Made by a program: the position numbers and the translations under genes. A DNA stretch of 64,000 bases from Cyclobacterium xiamenense (GTDB lineage: Bacteria > Bacteroidota > Bacteroidia > Cytophagales > Cyclobacteriaceae), in NCBI RefSeq assembly GCF_009467825.1, contig NZ_WIOK01000009.1, forward strand, positions 124,001 to 188,000. Direction: 5' to 3'. Positions 27,341 to 36,428 of this stretch are shown piece after piece. Below the pieces are notes generated by a model. That model saw only the letters and a list, made by a program, of their open reading frames with translations, ran no database searches and was not told where the DNA came from. Positions within the stretch are counted from its first letter, which is position 1; the number at the start of each line of letters is the position of its first letter.

Positions 27341-27390
27341 ATTTTTCTAAGCGGTTTCTAGCTGTAGAACCGCGGTTTTCTAAGAAAAAT
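27341..27390. promoter_or_regulatory. Repeat-rich imperfect palindrome upstream of the Fur-family gene
   Basis: The word GCGGTTTCTA (27351-27360) recurs directly as GCGGTTTTCTA (27372-27382) and inverted as TAGAACCGC (27365-27373). Outer arms ATTTTTCT (27341-27348) and AGAAAAAT (27383-27390) are perfect inverted copies. It lies between the Fur-family start and the end of the symporter gene, so it could be an operator of the former or a stem after the latter; no T run follows the hairpin, which disfavours a terminator. Confidence 0.45.
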
Positions 27391-27426
27391 TCCCAATCTC
27401 TCGCGGCGCTACCTGGGATTTTGGAC

Positions 27427-29202
27427 TCATTTCATTTTTTTCCAACCCCTAAATACCAAAACACCTCCAATGACAGAAACAACGGTTGCGGTGACTGCGG
27501 GTAGCGTCTCGCCGTATATCCAAAATCCAGCCGCAAACAACGCAGCGTATACCATAATGGAACCGATGAGCATTAATCCGATTTCCATGGGGAGTTGACC
27601 GACCTCTTCTTTCTCCTCGGGGTATTTGGCCAGTAGGTTTTTCCAGCCCCAGCTTGCGGGACGTACCTTCCTGTAAAATGCAAGCAGTACCGTATCGTCT
27701 TCCGGCTTGGTCAACAAGGTGACCGACACCCAGGTGATGGTGGTCAGGGTGACGCCAAATAGCAATTTCAGGTAAGCCATGTCATCCGGAATGGGCCAAT
27801 AGCCTAGTTTGTTGTGGATGGACTCAAAATAGATGGCCACCAGGAAAGAAACAACCATGGCGGAAATTTCGGTATAGGCATTTATCCTCCACCAAAACCA
27901 GCGAAGGATAAATATTAGACCGGTACCCGCACCAATCTGCAATAAGATGTTGAATGCCTCCAGGGCATTGGAAAGGACGGTGGCCAGCAAGGCTGCCAGC
28001 ACCATCAGGCCCACCGTAGAAAGCCGACCTACGGCCACCAATTCTTTGTCGGAGGCGGTGGGTTTTACAAAACGAGCGTAAAAATCATTTACCACATAGG
28101 AAGACCCCCAGTTCAAGTGGGTGGAAAGGGTGGACATGACCGCCGCAATCAACGAAGCCAGCACCACACCAATGAGTCCGGTAGGCAGGAAGGTCAGCAT
28201 CGCTGAGTAGGCCAAATCATCACCGAGTTTCCCGGCTTCGATGTTGGGAAAGGCCTCTTGCATGTCGCTCAATTGTGGAAATATAATCAGCGAAGAAAGG
28301 GCAATGATAATCCAGGGCCAGGGTCGTATGGCATAATGGGTGATGTTGAATAGCAATGTCGCTCCTATCGCGTTCTTCTCGTCTTTGGCAGAAAGCATCC
28401 GCTGGGCAATGTAGCCCCCTCCTCCCGGCTCAGCTCCGGGATACCAGGTCGCCCACCACTGCACCGCCAGGGGCATGATAAACAGTGGGATCAACAAGTT
28501 CCAGTCACTGAAGTCCGGAATAATGTTTAGTTTGTCGGATACATTGGGGTGGGTAAGTAAGTTGTTTAAACTACCGATTTCGGGCAGGTTGACCACATAG
28601 ATGGCCGCTCCAAACGCTCCCGCCATGGCGATGAAAAACTGAAAAAAATCGGTTAATAAAACGCCCTTCAAACCGCCAAGGGAACTGTAAATTACGGTTA
28701 CTACCGAGACAATCAATAGTGTTTCCCAGGAGCTGAGTCCCAGCATCACGCCAAATATTTTAATGGCTGCCAGGGAGACCGTGGCCATGATGACCACGTT
28801 GAAAAAGACACCCAGGTATAAAGCCCGGAATGCCCTCAAAAAGGCAGCGCCCTTTCCCCCGTACCGCAATTCATAAAATTCCAAATCCGTGGTTACCTCC
28901 GACCTTCTCCACAACTTCGCATAGACAAACACCGTCAGCATACCGGTCAATAAAAAGGCCCACCAGACCCAGTTACCCGAAACCCCGTTTTTCCGGACGA
29001 TGTCGGTCACCAGATTGGGTGTGTCGGCCGAAAAGGTGGTTGCGACCATACTTACCCCCAACAGCCACCAGGGCATGTTTCTTCCGGAAAGAAAAAATTC
29101 CTTGGCATTCTTTCCCGCTGTTTTGGAGGCAAAGACGCCGATTAGCATGGATATGACAAAAAATGAAATGATTATTGCCCAATCGATGATTGAAATATTC
29201 AT
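27427..29202 (-). CDS. Sodium:solute symporter (SSS family)
   Basis: A 591-residue transporter with about 14 membrane helices, taking up a solute with Na+. N-terminal signatures are IIDWAIIISFFVISMLIGVF, EFFLSGRNMPWWLLGVSM and the Na+-site helix VATTFSADTPNLV. Later parts include SSLGGLKGVLLTDFFQFF and LIAAVMSTLSTHLNWGSSY, typical of the family. The substrate may be a sugar, amino acid or other organic solute. It is divergent from the N-acetylhexosamine-kinase-like gene across 260-290 bases, and this pairing hints at amino-sugar uptake and phosphorylation, which is inference. Confidence 0.9.
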   Translation of the reverse strand: MNISIIDWAIIISFFVISMLIGVFASKTAGKNAKEFFLSGRNMPWWLLGVSMVATTFSADTPNLVTDIVRKNGVSGNWVWWAFLLTGMLTVFVYAKLWRRSEVTTDLEFYELRYGGKGAAFLRAFRALYLGVFFNVVIMATVSLAAIKIFGVMLGLSSWETLLIVSVVTVIYSSLGGLKGVLLTDFFQFFIAMAGAFGAAIYVVNLPEIGSLNNLLTHPNVSDKLNIIPDFSDWNLLIPLFIMPLAVQWWATWYPGAEPGGGGYIAQRMLSAKDEKNAIGATLLFNITHYAIRPWPWIIIALSSLIIFPQLSDMQEAFPNIEAGKLGDDLAYSAMLTFLPTGLIGVVLASLIAAVMSTLSTHLNWGSSYVVNDFYARFVKPTASDKELVAVGRLSTVGLMVLAALLATVLSNALEAFNILLQIGAGTGLIFILRWFWWRINAYTEISAMVVSFLVAIYFESIHNKLGYWPIPDDMAYLKLLFGVTLTTITWVSVTLLTKPEDDTVLLAFYRKVRPASWGWKNLLAKYPEEKEEVGQLPMEIGLMLIGSIMVYAALFAAGFWIYGETLPAVTATVVSVIGGVLVFRGWKKMK

Positions 29203-29489
29203 GGTGAATTTGGATTAAGATGGTTTGTTGGTCCGGGTTCCGAACCGAAGTTCGACCACAAAAGGTTTTGGTAAAATTTTTCTAAATAAATAAAACTTTT
29301 TCAATTATTTTAAATAATCAGGGAAAATTTTCGCTTGGATGAAAATCAATCCCTTTTCCGGTACGGATGCGCCCGGTCGGGTAAATATAATCTCTTTCGT
29401 GTATATATAGCTAAAAGAATTGTAATTTTACCCCTATAAACTGGAAAAATCGGTAAAATAAATCGGTGAATACCGAACCAAAAACGACT

Positions 29490-30563
29490 ATGAATGAATC
29501 GGTATTGGATGCGTTGAAAGCAGCCTACGGATGGGAAACGGATCAAATCAAACATCGCAGATTCGGATCGGGTCACATTCACAAGACCTATCTGCTCACT
29601 GTAGACGGTCAGGTCTATATTTTGCAGGAGTTTAACGACAAGGTATTTTCCCTTCCGGAACGCATCTCAGGTAACCTGGCCTACCTCATGGAGCAGTTTG
29701 ATCCAGGCCAACTCCCCTTTGCGCTGCCCATGCCCGTTACCAACCGGGAAGGTAGTTTCCTCACCCGGCTGGACGGAGGCCTCTTTCGCCTATTCCCCTT
29801 TGTGAGTGGCATTACCCGGGATGCCATCGATCAACGGGGACAAGCAAAAATTGCCGCCGAGGCGTTTGCACGTTTTATTCAGGTCTTTCTTCCGGCAGAC
29901 GCCGGACAACTCAAAGATACCATTCCCCATTTTCATGATTTGGAAAAACGGTATCGGCAGTTTGATACCGCACTGCTGCACCCGAAGGTGTCCCTGGATC
30001 GCGTTACCAAAGAAATGATTGATTTTTACCGGGAAAAGAGCGAGCTGGTGGATAAATACCTGTACTACCGTTCCCAACTTCCCCTACGCGTCACGCATAA
30101 CGACACAAAAATCAACAATTTGATATTTGCCGAAAACCTAGAACGGGTAAATGCGCTTATAGATTTGGACACCATCATGGCCGGGTTTGTGTTTTTTGAT
30201 TTTGGCGATCTGGTGCGGACGGTAGCCTGTACCCGGGATGAATCCTCGATGGAATGGGACACTATCGACGTGGATATGGTAAAATACGAGGGGCTTCTGG
30301 AAGGGTTTTATACGGTGTTGGCTGGAGAAATCGGGAGTGAGGAATTGGAATCCTTGCCTTTTGGCGGGGAAATGATGACCTTGATCATGGGCGTTCGTTT
30401 TTTGACCGATCACCTAAATGGAAACGTCTACTACCAGGTGCAGTACCCCGAGCAGAACCTGCACCGGGCACAAAACCAGGCAGCATTGCTTGATGCGTTG
30501 ATCGGAAAACGAGCGGCCATAAACGCTCTGGAAGAAAAGTTAAGGAATGAATTATCGTTGTAA
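29490..30563 (+). CDS. APH-family sugar kinase, N-acetylhexosamine 1-kinase-like
   Basis: A 357-residue phosphotransferase of the aminoglycoside-phosphotransferase fold (365 if the upstream GTG at 29466 is used). The N-lobe has FGSGHIHKTYLLTVDGQVYI. The catalytic loop THNDTKINNLIF and metal motif ALIDLDTIMAGFVFFDFGD strongly resemble NahK-type N-acetylhexosamine 1-kinases rather than antibiotic kinases. Such enzymes make GlcNAc/GalNAc-1-phosphate for salvage. It sits 23 bases upstream of recG, on the same strand, and divergent from a Na+/solute symporter. Alternative: a kinase for another small sugar or choline-like alcohol. Confidence 0.75.
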   Translation: MNESVLDALKAAYGWETDQIKHRRFGSGHIHKTYLLTVDGQVYILQEFNDKVFSLPERISGNLAYLMEQFDPGQLPFALPMPVTNREGSFLTRLDGGLFRLFPFVSGITRDAIDQRGQAKIAAEAFARFIQVFLPADAGQLKDTIPHFHDLEKRYRQFDTALLHPKVSLDRVTKEMIDFYREKSELVDKYLYYRSQLPLRVTHNDTKINNLIFAENLERVNALIDLDTIMAGFVFFDFGDLVRTVACTRDESSMEWDTIDVDMVKYEGLLEGFYTVLAGEIGSEELESLPFGGEMMTLIMGVRFLTDHLNGNVYYQVQYPEQNLHRAQNQAALLDALIGKRAAINALEEKLRNELSL

Positions 30564-30586
30564 CCACCTGCCAAACCGCGTAAACC

Positions 30587-32680
30587 TTGTCCGGATTTTT
30601 TGATACCAAAATCGAATTCCTGAAGGGAGTAGGACCTCAAAAAGCAGCTTTGCTGAATTCGGAGCTGAATATCTTCACTTTTGGTGAACTGCTTCAACAC
30701 TATCCGTTTCGGTACGAGGATCGAACCCGGTTTTACAAAATTAGGGAAATTCAGGCGGACCTTCCACTGGTGCAGGTCGTCGGGAAGGTTCTGTCGGTTC
30801 AGTCTATTGGTGAGGGAAGGAAAAAACGGCTTGTGGCCCAGTTTGCCGATGAAACAGGGATCATCGAACTCACCTGGTTTAAGGGACTGAGTTGGGTCAG
30901 CAAGAAATTAGTAAAGGGAGTTCCCCTGGTGGCCTTTGGAAAGCCGCAGCGCTTTGGTAGCAAGTTCAGCATGGCACATCCGGATTTGGAGCCGCTAGGT
31001 GGGACTGTGGATCAGGCGCCGTTTTTTCAGCCGGTCTATCCCACCACCGAGAAGCTCAGGCACCGCTTTCTGGATAGCAAAGGCCTCTCGCGAATGTTAA
31101 AAGGGCTGCTTCCCCTTGCCCTGCCCAAACTCCCGGAAACCCTTCCTGCAGCCCTCATTGAGTCGCTGGCATTGCTACCAAAGAGGGACGCGATCCGTGA
31201 GATTCATTTTCCCTCCGGAAGCGATTCCTTACGAAAGGCCATGCACCGGTTGAAATTCGAAGAGTTTTTCTTTTTGCAGTTGCGCCTATTAAAGCTTAAG
31301 CTGGCTCGAACCGAAAAATACAAGGGAAGGGTTTTGGATCAAACGCGGTTGCTTACCCGTTTTTACCACGATATTCTGCCCTTTCAGCTTACCAACGCGC
31401 AGAAGAAGGTGATCCGCGAAATATACAACGACTTGAAATCCGGCTTGCAGATGAACCGGTTGGTGCAGGGAGACGTGGGTTCCGGCAAAACCATTGTGGC
31501 ATTTATTTGCCTATTGGTGGCGGTGGATTCCGGGTACCAGACCTGCCTGATGGCCCCTACCGAAATTCTCGCCAATCAGCACTACGAGGGCTTGATGCCC
31601 TATGCCCAACAAATGGGGCTGAAGATTGCCTTGCTGACTGGGTCGAGCAGTAAAAAAAAGCGGGAGGAGATACATCGGGACCTGGCCTCGGGAGCATTGC
31701 ATTTACTGGTGGGCACCCATGCGCTGCTGGAAGATGTGGTAAAGTTTCACCGGCTAGGCTTGGCCATTATTGACGAGCAACACCGGTTTGGAGTCGCACA
31801 GCGGGCAAAATTATGGGCAAAAAACGAAGATTTTTATCCCCATGTCCTGGTGATGACGGCCACGCCCATTCCCCGGACCCTTGCCATGACCTTGTATGGA
31901 GATTTGGATATCTCGGTGATAGACGAGCTACCGGCCGGACGTAAAGCGATTCAGACCCTGCACCGGTACGACAAGGATCGGCTTCGGGTTTTCGGGTTTT
32001 TAAAAAAGCAGATCGAACAGGGCCGGCAGGTGTACATCGTTTACCCGCTGATAGAGGAGTCCGAAAAGAGCGACCTGAAAAGCCTGATGGATGGTTACGA
32101 AAGTGTATGCCGGGCTTTTCCCGGATACCCCATCGGGATATTGCATGGCAACATGAAATCGGCTGACAAGGAATACGAAATGAACCGTTTTGTAACGGGC
32201 GAAACCAAAATAATGGTGGCTACCACCGTGATCGAAGTGGGTGTCAACGTACCCAATGCCACGGTAATGGTGATCGAAAACGCCGAACGATTTGGATTGT
32301 CTCAGTTGCACCAGTTGCGGGGACGGGTTGGCCGGGGAGCCGAGCAATCCTACTGCATCCTGATGAGCAGGTACGAACTGGGCAAGGACAGCCGGCTGCG
32401 TTTGGAAACGATGGTTCGGACTTCCAACGGTTTTGAAATTGCCGACGTGGATTTGCGAATTCGGGGTCCGGGGGACCTTTCCGGAACCCAGCAGTCCGGT
32501 ATAACGGACCTGAAGGTGGCTGATTTGGCCAGGGATGGAGCCATCCTCTCTCAAGCAAGGGAGGCAGCCCGAACGGTATTGGAAAAAGATCCCTATTTAC
32601 GTTTTCCGGAAAACAAGCCTATTGCCGATCAGCTAGCTCGATTGCGAAAAAATGAGTTGAATTGGAGCAGAATTTCGTAA
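30587..32680 (+). CDS. recG: ATP-dependent DNA helicase RecG
   Basis: A 697-residue branched-DNA translocase that regresses stalled forks and processes recombination intermediates. The TTG at 30587 must be the start: an in-frame TAA lies one codon before it and the frame opens with the family's FFDTKIEFLKGVGPQKAA. The wedge domain (about residues 60-150) is an OB fold. Helicase motifs are GDVGSGKT (about 295-302), LMAPTEILANQHYE, IIDEQHRFGVAQR (DExH), VMTATPIPRTLAMTLYGD, LHGNMKSADKEYEM, VATTVIEVGVNVPNA and QLHQLRGRVGRG. Length matches the family. It may be co-transcribed with the upstream kinase. Confidence 0.95.
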   Translation: MSGFFDTKIEFLKGVGPQKAALLNSELNIFTFGELLQHYPFRYEDRTRFYKIREIQADLPLVQVVGKVLSVQSIGEGRKKRLVAQFADETGIIELTWFKGLSWVSKKLVKGVPLVAFGKPQRFGSKFSMAHPDLEPLGGTVDQAPFFQPVYPTTEKLRHRFLDSKGLSRMLKGLLPLALPKLPETLPAALIESLALLPKRDAIREIHFPSGSDSLRKAMHRLKFEEFFFLQLRLLKLKLARTEKYKGRVLDQTRLLTRFYHDILPFQLTNAQKKVIREIYNDLKSGLQMNRLVQGDVGSGKTIVAFICLLVAVDSGYQTCLMAPTEILANQHYEGLMPYAQQMGLKIALLTGSSSKKKREEIHRDLASGALHLLVGTHALLEDVVKFHRLGLAIIDEQHRFGVAQRAKLWAKNEDFYPHVLVMTATPIPRTLAMTLYGDLDISVIDELPAGRKAIQTLHRYDKDRLRVFGFLKKQIEQGRQVYIVYPLIEESEKSDLKSLMDGYESVCRAFPGYPIGILHGNMKSADKEYEMNRFVTGETKIMVATTVIEVGVNVPNATVMVIENAERFGLSQLHQLRGRVGRGAEQSYCILMSRYELGKDSRLRLETMVRTSNGFEIADVDLRIRGPGDLSGTQQSGITDLKVADLARDGAILSQAREAARTVLEKDPYLRFPENKPIADQLARLRKNELNWSRIS

Positions 32681-32766
32681 GGTATTCTTTCTAATGGTGC
32701 ATATTTAATTGTATTCACTGTAAATTGGTACGTTTTTGGTGTTTTTGTCATAAAGTCAGCTAAGCG

Positions 32767-33603
32767 ATGAAGATAAAAGTAATAATTGGCAGTTTTTTAA
32801 TTGGGGTTTCGGTGATCGGTTCCTGTGTGCCACAGAAGAAATACCACGAAGTAAACATAAGGAATGCCGAAATGATGCGTTCCTTGAGAGATACCGAAGA
32901 TCAACTGGATAGTGCGTTCCAAAAACTGGCAGACATGCGGCAGTCGAACGCAGAACTGGAGGAGAATTTGGTAGCCGAACGGCAGGAAAAAGCAGAACTG
33001 GAAGCGCGGCTGGATCGGGCCATGTCCACGTCCTCCTCCGTTAGGCAGGAGTTGACAGAAAAGGAGCAGCGCCTGTCGGAGCAGCAACAGCGATTGGATT
33101 TGCTCCAAAACCTATTGGACGAGCAGCGTTCGGTGATGGAAAATTTGAAAGCTACGATCGATAAGGCCCTGGTGCAATACCGTTCGGATGAGCTTCAGAT
33201 CAACGAGCAGGATGGGAAATTGTACGTGTCCTTGCAGGATAAGCTGCTTTTTTCATCGGGTAGTGCTACGGTAAATCAGGATGGGAAGGAAGCACTGGCA
33301 AAACTGGCGGTGGTTTTGAACAACAGCCCGGAGATCCAGATTATGGTGGAAGGCCACACGGATTCGGTACCGATACGTGGAAGGTTTGAAGACAACTGGG
33401 AATTGAGCACTGCCCGAGCTACGGCGATTGTCCGGCTTCTCACAGGAACCCTCAGTGTGGCGCCCGAGCGGGTCATTGCAGCGGGAAGAAGTTTTTATGA
33501 ACCCAAGGCATCCAACGAATCGGCAGACGGCCGGGCAAAAAACAGGCGGACAGAAATCATACTGACACCTCGACTGAACGAGTTGTTCCAGCTTCTAAAC
33601 TAA
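32767..33603 (+). CDS. OmpA-family lipoprotein with coiled coil
   Basis: A 278-residue envelope protein. The signal ends in a lipobox (VIGSC). Residues about 25-150 are heptad-like and highly charged, a long coiled coil. Residues about 160-275 are an OmpA/MotB peptidoglycan-binding domain: LLFSSGSATVNQDGKEAL, IMVEGHTDSVPI (the conserved Asp), NWELSTARATAIVRLL and RAKNRRTEIILTP. It should tether the outer membrane to the cell wall. It is followed 15 bases later by the pseudouridine synthase gene. Confidence 0.88.
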   Translation: MKIKVIIGSFLIGVSVIGSCVPQKKYHEVNIRNAEMMRSLRDTEDQLDSAFQKLADMRQSNAELEENLVAERQEKAELEARLDRAMSTSSSVRQELTEKEQRLSEQQQRLDLLQNLLDEQRSVMENLKATIDKALVQYRSDELQINEQDGKLYVSLQDKLLFSSGSATVNQDGKEALAKLAVVLNNSPEIQIMVEGHTDSVPIRGRFEDNWELSTARATAIVRLLTGTLSVAPERVIAAGRSFYEPKASNESADGRAKNRRTEIILTPRLNELFQLLN

Positions 33604-33618
33604 CGAAATCTAAGGCCC

Positions 33619-34239
33619 ATGGACTACAGGTATTACGTGCTGTACAAGCCCTATGGTGTGTTGAGTCAGTTTAGCGGAGAAGGCGAAACCCTGGCTGCAC
33701 TTGGGGACTTTCCATCCGACGTGTACCCGGTAGGGAGACTGGATAAAGATAGCGAAGGGCTGTTGCTGCTTACCAACGATCCCAGGTTAAACCACCAGCT
33801 TTTGGACCCGGTGCACGCGCATGCCCGCACGTACTGGGTTCAGGTGGAAGGGGAAATTTCGGCGCATGCGTTGGAGCAACTGGAGCAGGGGCCATCCATC
33901 CGAGTCAAAGGGAAGCGAGTCAAAACAGCGAAAGCGACCGTAAGGCTTCATCCCGAAGCGGGTACCTTATTGCCGGAGCGTCTTCCTCCGATCCGGTACC
34001 GCAAGCAAGTTCCCGATACCTGGATAGCCCTTACCCTGACCGAGGGAAAAAACAGGCAGGTACGGAAAATGACCGCAGCGGTGGGGTTTCCTACGCTGCG
34101 CCTTGCGAGGTGGGCCATAGAGGGGCTCACGGTGGAGGGCTTTCGGTCGGGAGAGGTAAGGGCCTTTAACGAGGAAGAAGTGTATGCCTTGCTGGGAATT
34201 TCCCGGTCTCGGCCGGGTTCCTTTCCAAAAAAACAGTAA
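33619..34239 (+). CDS. rluE: 23S rRNA pseudouridine synthase, RluE type
   Basis: A 206-residue enzyme of the RsuA/RluB/E/F family with no S4 domain, which matches RluE in size and makes a pseudouridine in 23S rRNA (position 2457 in E. coli numbering). Catalytic motif VGRLDKDSEGLLLLTND contains the essential Asp. Other landmarks: YVLYKPYGVLSQF, LTEGKNRQVRKMTAAVGFP and TLRLARWAIEGL. It lies close behind the OmpA-like gene. Confidence 0.88.
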   Translation: MDYRYYVLYKPYGVLSQFSGEGETLAALGDFPSDVYPVGRLDKDSEGLLLLTNDPRLNHQLLDPVHAHARTYWVQVEGEISAHALEQLEQGPSIRVKGKRVKTAKATVRLHPEAGTLLPERLPPIRYRKQVPDTWIALTLTEGKNRQVRKMTAAVGFPTLRLARWAIEGLTVEGFRSGEVRAFNEEEVYALLGISRSRPGSFPKKQ

Positions 34240-34362
34240 TATTTGATTCGGGTAGAAAATAAGAAAAGGTTCTGAATTGGGATAAACCATGAATTATTCT
34301 AATTTAGGCTTCTATTTTAGCCGGTAGACTTAACCAATTAATTATAACCATAACATATCAGC

Positions 34363-35334
34363 ATGCATCAGGAGAAGATACAGGAAGTCATTCAAGAAGT
34401 GAAAAAGATAGTTGTCGGTCAGGACAAGATGGTCAACCGGCTCCTGATCGGCCTGTTTACCAACGGCCACATCTTGCTGGAGGGGGTTCCGGGCCTCGCG
34501 AAGACGCTCACGGTAAATACCTTGTCCAAAGTGCTTCATTTGGATTTTAAACGCATACAGTTTACGCCGGATCTTTTGCCTTCCGACCTGGTGGGTACGA
34601 TGATTTACAACCAGCTTAATGCGGATTTTGAAGTTAAAAAGGGCCCGATATTTTCAAACATTATCCTGGCGGATGAGGTAAACCGGTCTCCGGCCAAGGT
34701 GCAATCGGCGTTATTGGAAGCCATGCAGGAAAAGCAGGTAACCATTGGGGAGACCACCTATTTACTGGACAAGCCCTTTCTGGTACTGGCTACCCAAAAT
34801 CCCGTGGACCAGGAGGGTACCTATCCGCTTCCGGAAGCGCAGGTGGATCGGTTTATGATGAAGGTAAACATCGATTATCCTTCGCGTTCGGACGAGTTGG
34901 AGGTGATGCGTCGGATGACGAACGCTCATTTTGCTTCGGAGGTACGCCCGATCCTGGATAAAGAAGACATCTTTGCCATCCGAAATGCGATCAATGAGGT
35001 GCAAATCGCCGAGGCACTGGAGAATTACATCATCGAACTGGTTTTTTCTACCCGGTTTCCAGAGAAATACGGCATGCAGGAAGAGGCCAAATACATACAA
35101 TTTGGTGCGTCGCCCCGCGCGTCCATCAATTTGAATTTAGGAGCAAAAGCACTTGCCTTTATGGACGGGAGGGACTATGTGTTGCCGGAAGATATTAAGG
35201 GCATTGCCGAAGACGTGTTGAATCACCGAATCATTCTCAATTACGAGGCAGAAGCAGACAATGTCAGTACCCGAGATTTGATCCACAAGATACTCGACAA
35301 GATACCTTTGAACAAGGTAGCGGGCATCCGTTAG
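34363..35334 (+). CDS. MoxR-family AAA+ ATPase
   Basis: A 323-residue AAA+ ATPase thought to act as a chaperone with von Willebrand A-domain partners. Walker A EGVPGLAKT, Walker B ILADEVNRSPAKVQSALLEA, the presensor segment VLATQNPVDQEGTYPLPEAQ and VDRFMMKVNIDYPS are all present; the lid domain runs from about 215 to 323. The usual companions (DUF58 and VWA proteins) are not next to it: the following gene is a histidine kinase 31 bases downstream. Its partner must be encoded elsewhere or be unlike the usual ones. Confidence 0.92.
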   Translation: MHQEKIQEVIQEVKKIVVGQDKMVNRLLIGLFTNGHILLEGVPGLAKTLTVNTLSKVLHLDFKRIQFTPDLLPSDLVGTMIYNQLNADFEVKKGPIFSNIILADEVNRSPAKVQSALLEAMQEKQVTIGETTYLLDKPFLVLATQNPVDQEGTYPLPEAQVDRFMMKVNIDYPSRSDELEVMRRMTNAHFASEVRPILDKEDIFAIRNAINEVQIAEALENYIIELVFSTRFPEKYGMQEEAKYIQFGASPRASINLNLGAKALAFMDGRDYVLPEDIKGIAEDVLNHRIILNYEAEADNVSTRDLIHKILDKIPLNKVAGIR

Positions 35335-35365
35335 TCGCAGGCGGGTTTGGAGAGAAGGGCGTTGA

Positions 35366-36415
35366 ATGGATAAACACAAATTATATTGGCTGTTACAAAT
35401 ATTTGGTTGGCTGTGTTTTGCGCTGGTCAACCTGTTTTTTGTATCGCTGGCCAGAGGGATTACTCCGATACAGATTGGCGCCTATTTTTCGCTGGCCATT
35501 TTCTATTTTTTGTCTACCCATTTTTTCCGGTTTCTGATAAAAAATAACAATTGGCTAAGTTTTGAACTTACCCGCCTGATCAGCCACGTCTTGATCGCCG
35601 TGTTGATCCTGAGTTTTTTGAACACGCTTGTACAAGTGTTGATCAATTGGATTTTTGGCACCTTGCACCTGATGGATGATTTTCGGCCGCTGGTGTTGTT
35701 GGCCAATTTATTTACCAGTTTTCTGTTTTATTCGCTTTGGTCACTGCTGTACTTCCTTTTTTATTTTCTGGATAATTACAACTCCAGCTTGAAATACCAG
35801 GCGAGGATCAACGAAATCAAGCTAATCCATTTGCGCAACCAGCTCAATCCGCATTTTATCTTCAACGCATTGAATAGTGTCCGGGCGCTGGTAGACGAAA
35901 ATCCGGTGAAAGCCAAATCTGCCATCACTCAGCTCTCCAATATTCTGAGGTATTCGCTGATCATGGACAAGCACAAAACCATTCCGTTGGCCGAGGAGAT
36001 GAACACCGTCAAGGATTACCTGAATTTGGAAAGCATACGTTTTGAGGAGCGGCTAAAGGTAATCTACGATGTCGAAAAAAAAGCCTACGACTACAAAATA
36101 CCCCCAATGATGCTGCAGACCATCGTGGAAAATGGGATCAAACATGGCATTTCCAATTTGATGAAAGGCGGATTAATAGAAATAAAATGCACGATAGGTC
36201 TCTTGGATGATTTGTATATTTGGGTCAGAAACAGCGGCCACCTAAAGCAGGACAAATCGCCCAAAAAGAAAGGGGAAGGGCATGGCTTAGCCAACACCAT
36301 ACAGCGGTTAAAATTGATTTATGGTAATCGGGCTAGCTTCAAAATATTTAATTACGGGAACGAATTTGTCGTTACAGAAATTAAAATACCAAAACAAAAC
36401 GTTAATTTAGAATAA
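35366..36415 (+). CDS. LytS-type sensor histidine kinase
   Basis: A 349-residue membrane kinase. Four membrane helices occupy about residues 8-135. The His_kinase domain follows with LRNQLNPHFIFNALNSVRAL, where the His is the phosphorylation site, then QLSNILRYSLIMDKHKTIPL and an ATPase domain with PPMMLQTIVENGIKHGIS (N box) and GEGHGLANTIQRLKLIYG (G box). No extracellular sensor domain is evident, so the membrane part probably senses. The start of its response regulator gene is 13 bases downstream, making a classic pair. Confidence 0.92.
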   Translation: MDKHKLYWLLQIFGWLCFALVNLFFVSLARGITPIQIGAYFSLAIFYFLSTHFFRFLIKNNNWLSFELTRLISHVLIAVLILSFLNTLVQVLINWIFGTLHLMDDFRPLVLLANLFTSFLFYSLWSLLYFLFYFLDNYNSSLKYQARINEIKLIHLRNQLNPHFIFNALNSVRALVDENPVKAKSAITQLSNILRYSLIMDKHKTIPLAEEMNTVKDYLNLESIRFEERLKVIYDVEKKAYDYKIPPMMLQTIVENGIKHGISNLMKGGLIEIKCTIGLLDDLYIWVRNSGHLKQDKSPKKKGEGHGLANTIQRLKLIYGNRASFKIFNYGNEFVVTEIKIPKQNVNLE

Positions 36416-36428
36416 AATTTGTAGAGAT

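Noticed and set aside
29490-30563. Aminoglycoside resistance gene
   Set aside because: The fold is APH-like, but catalytic loop and metal motif match N-acetylhexosamine-kinase-type proteins and the context (symporter, recG) has no resistance island signs.
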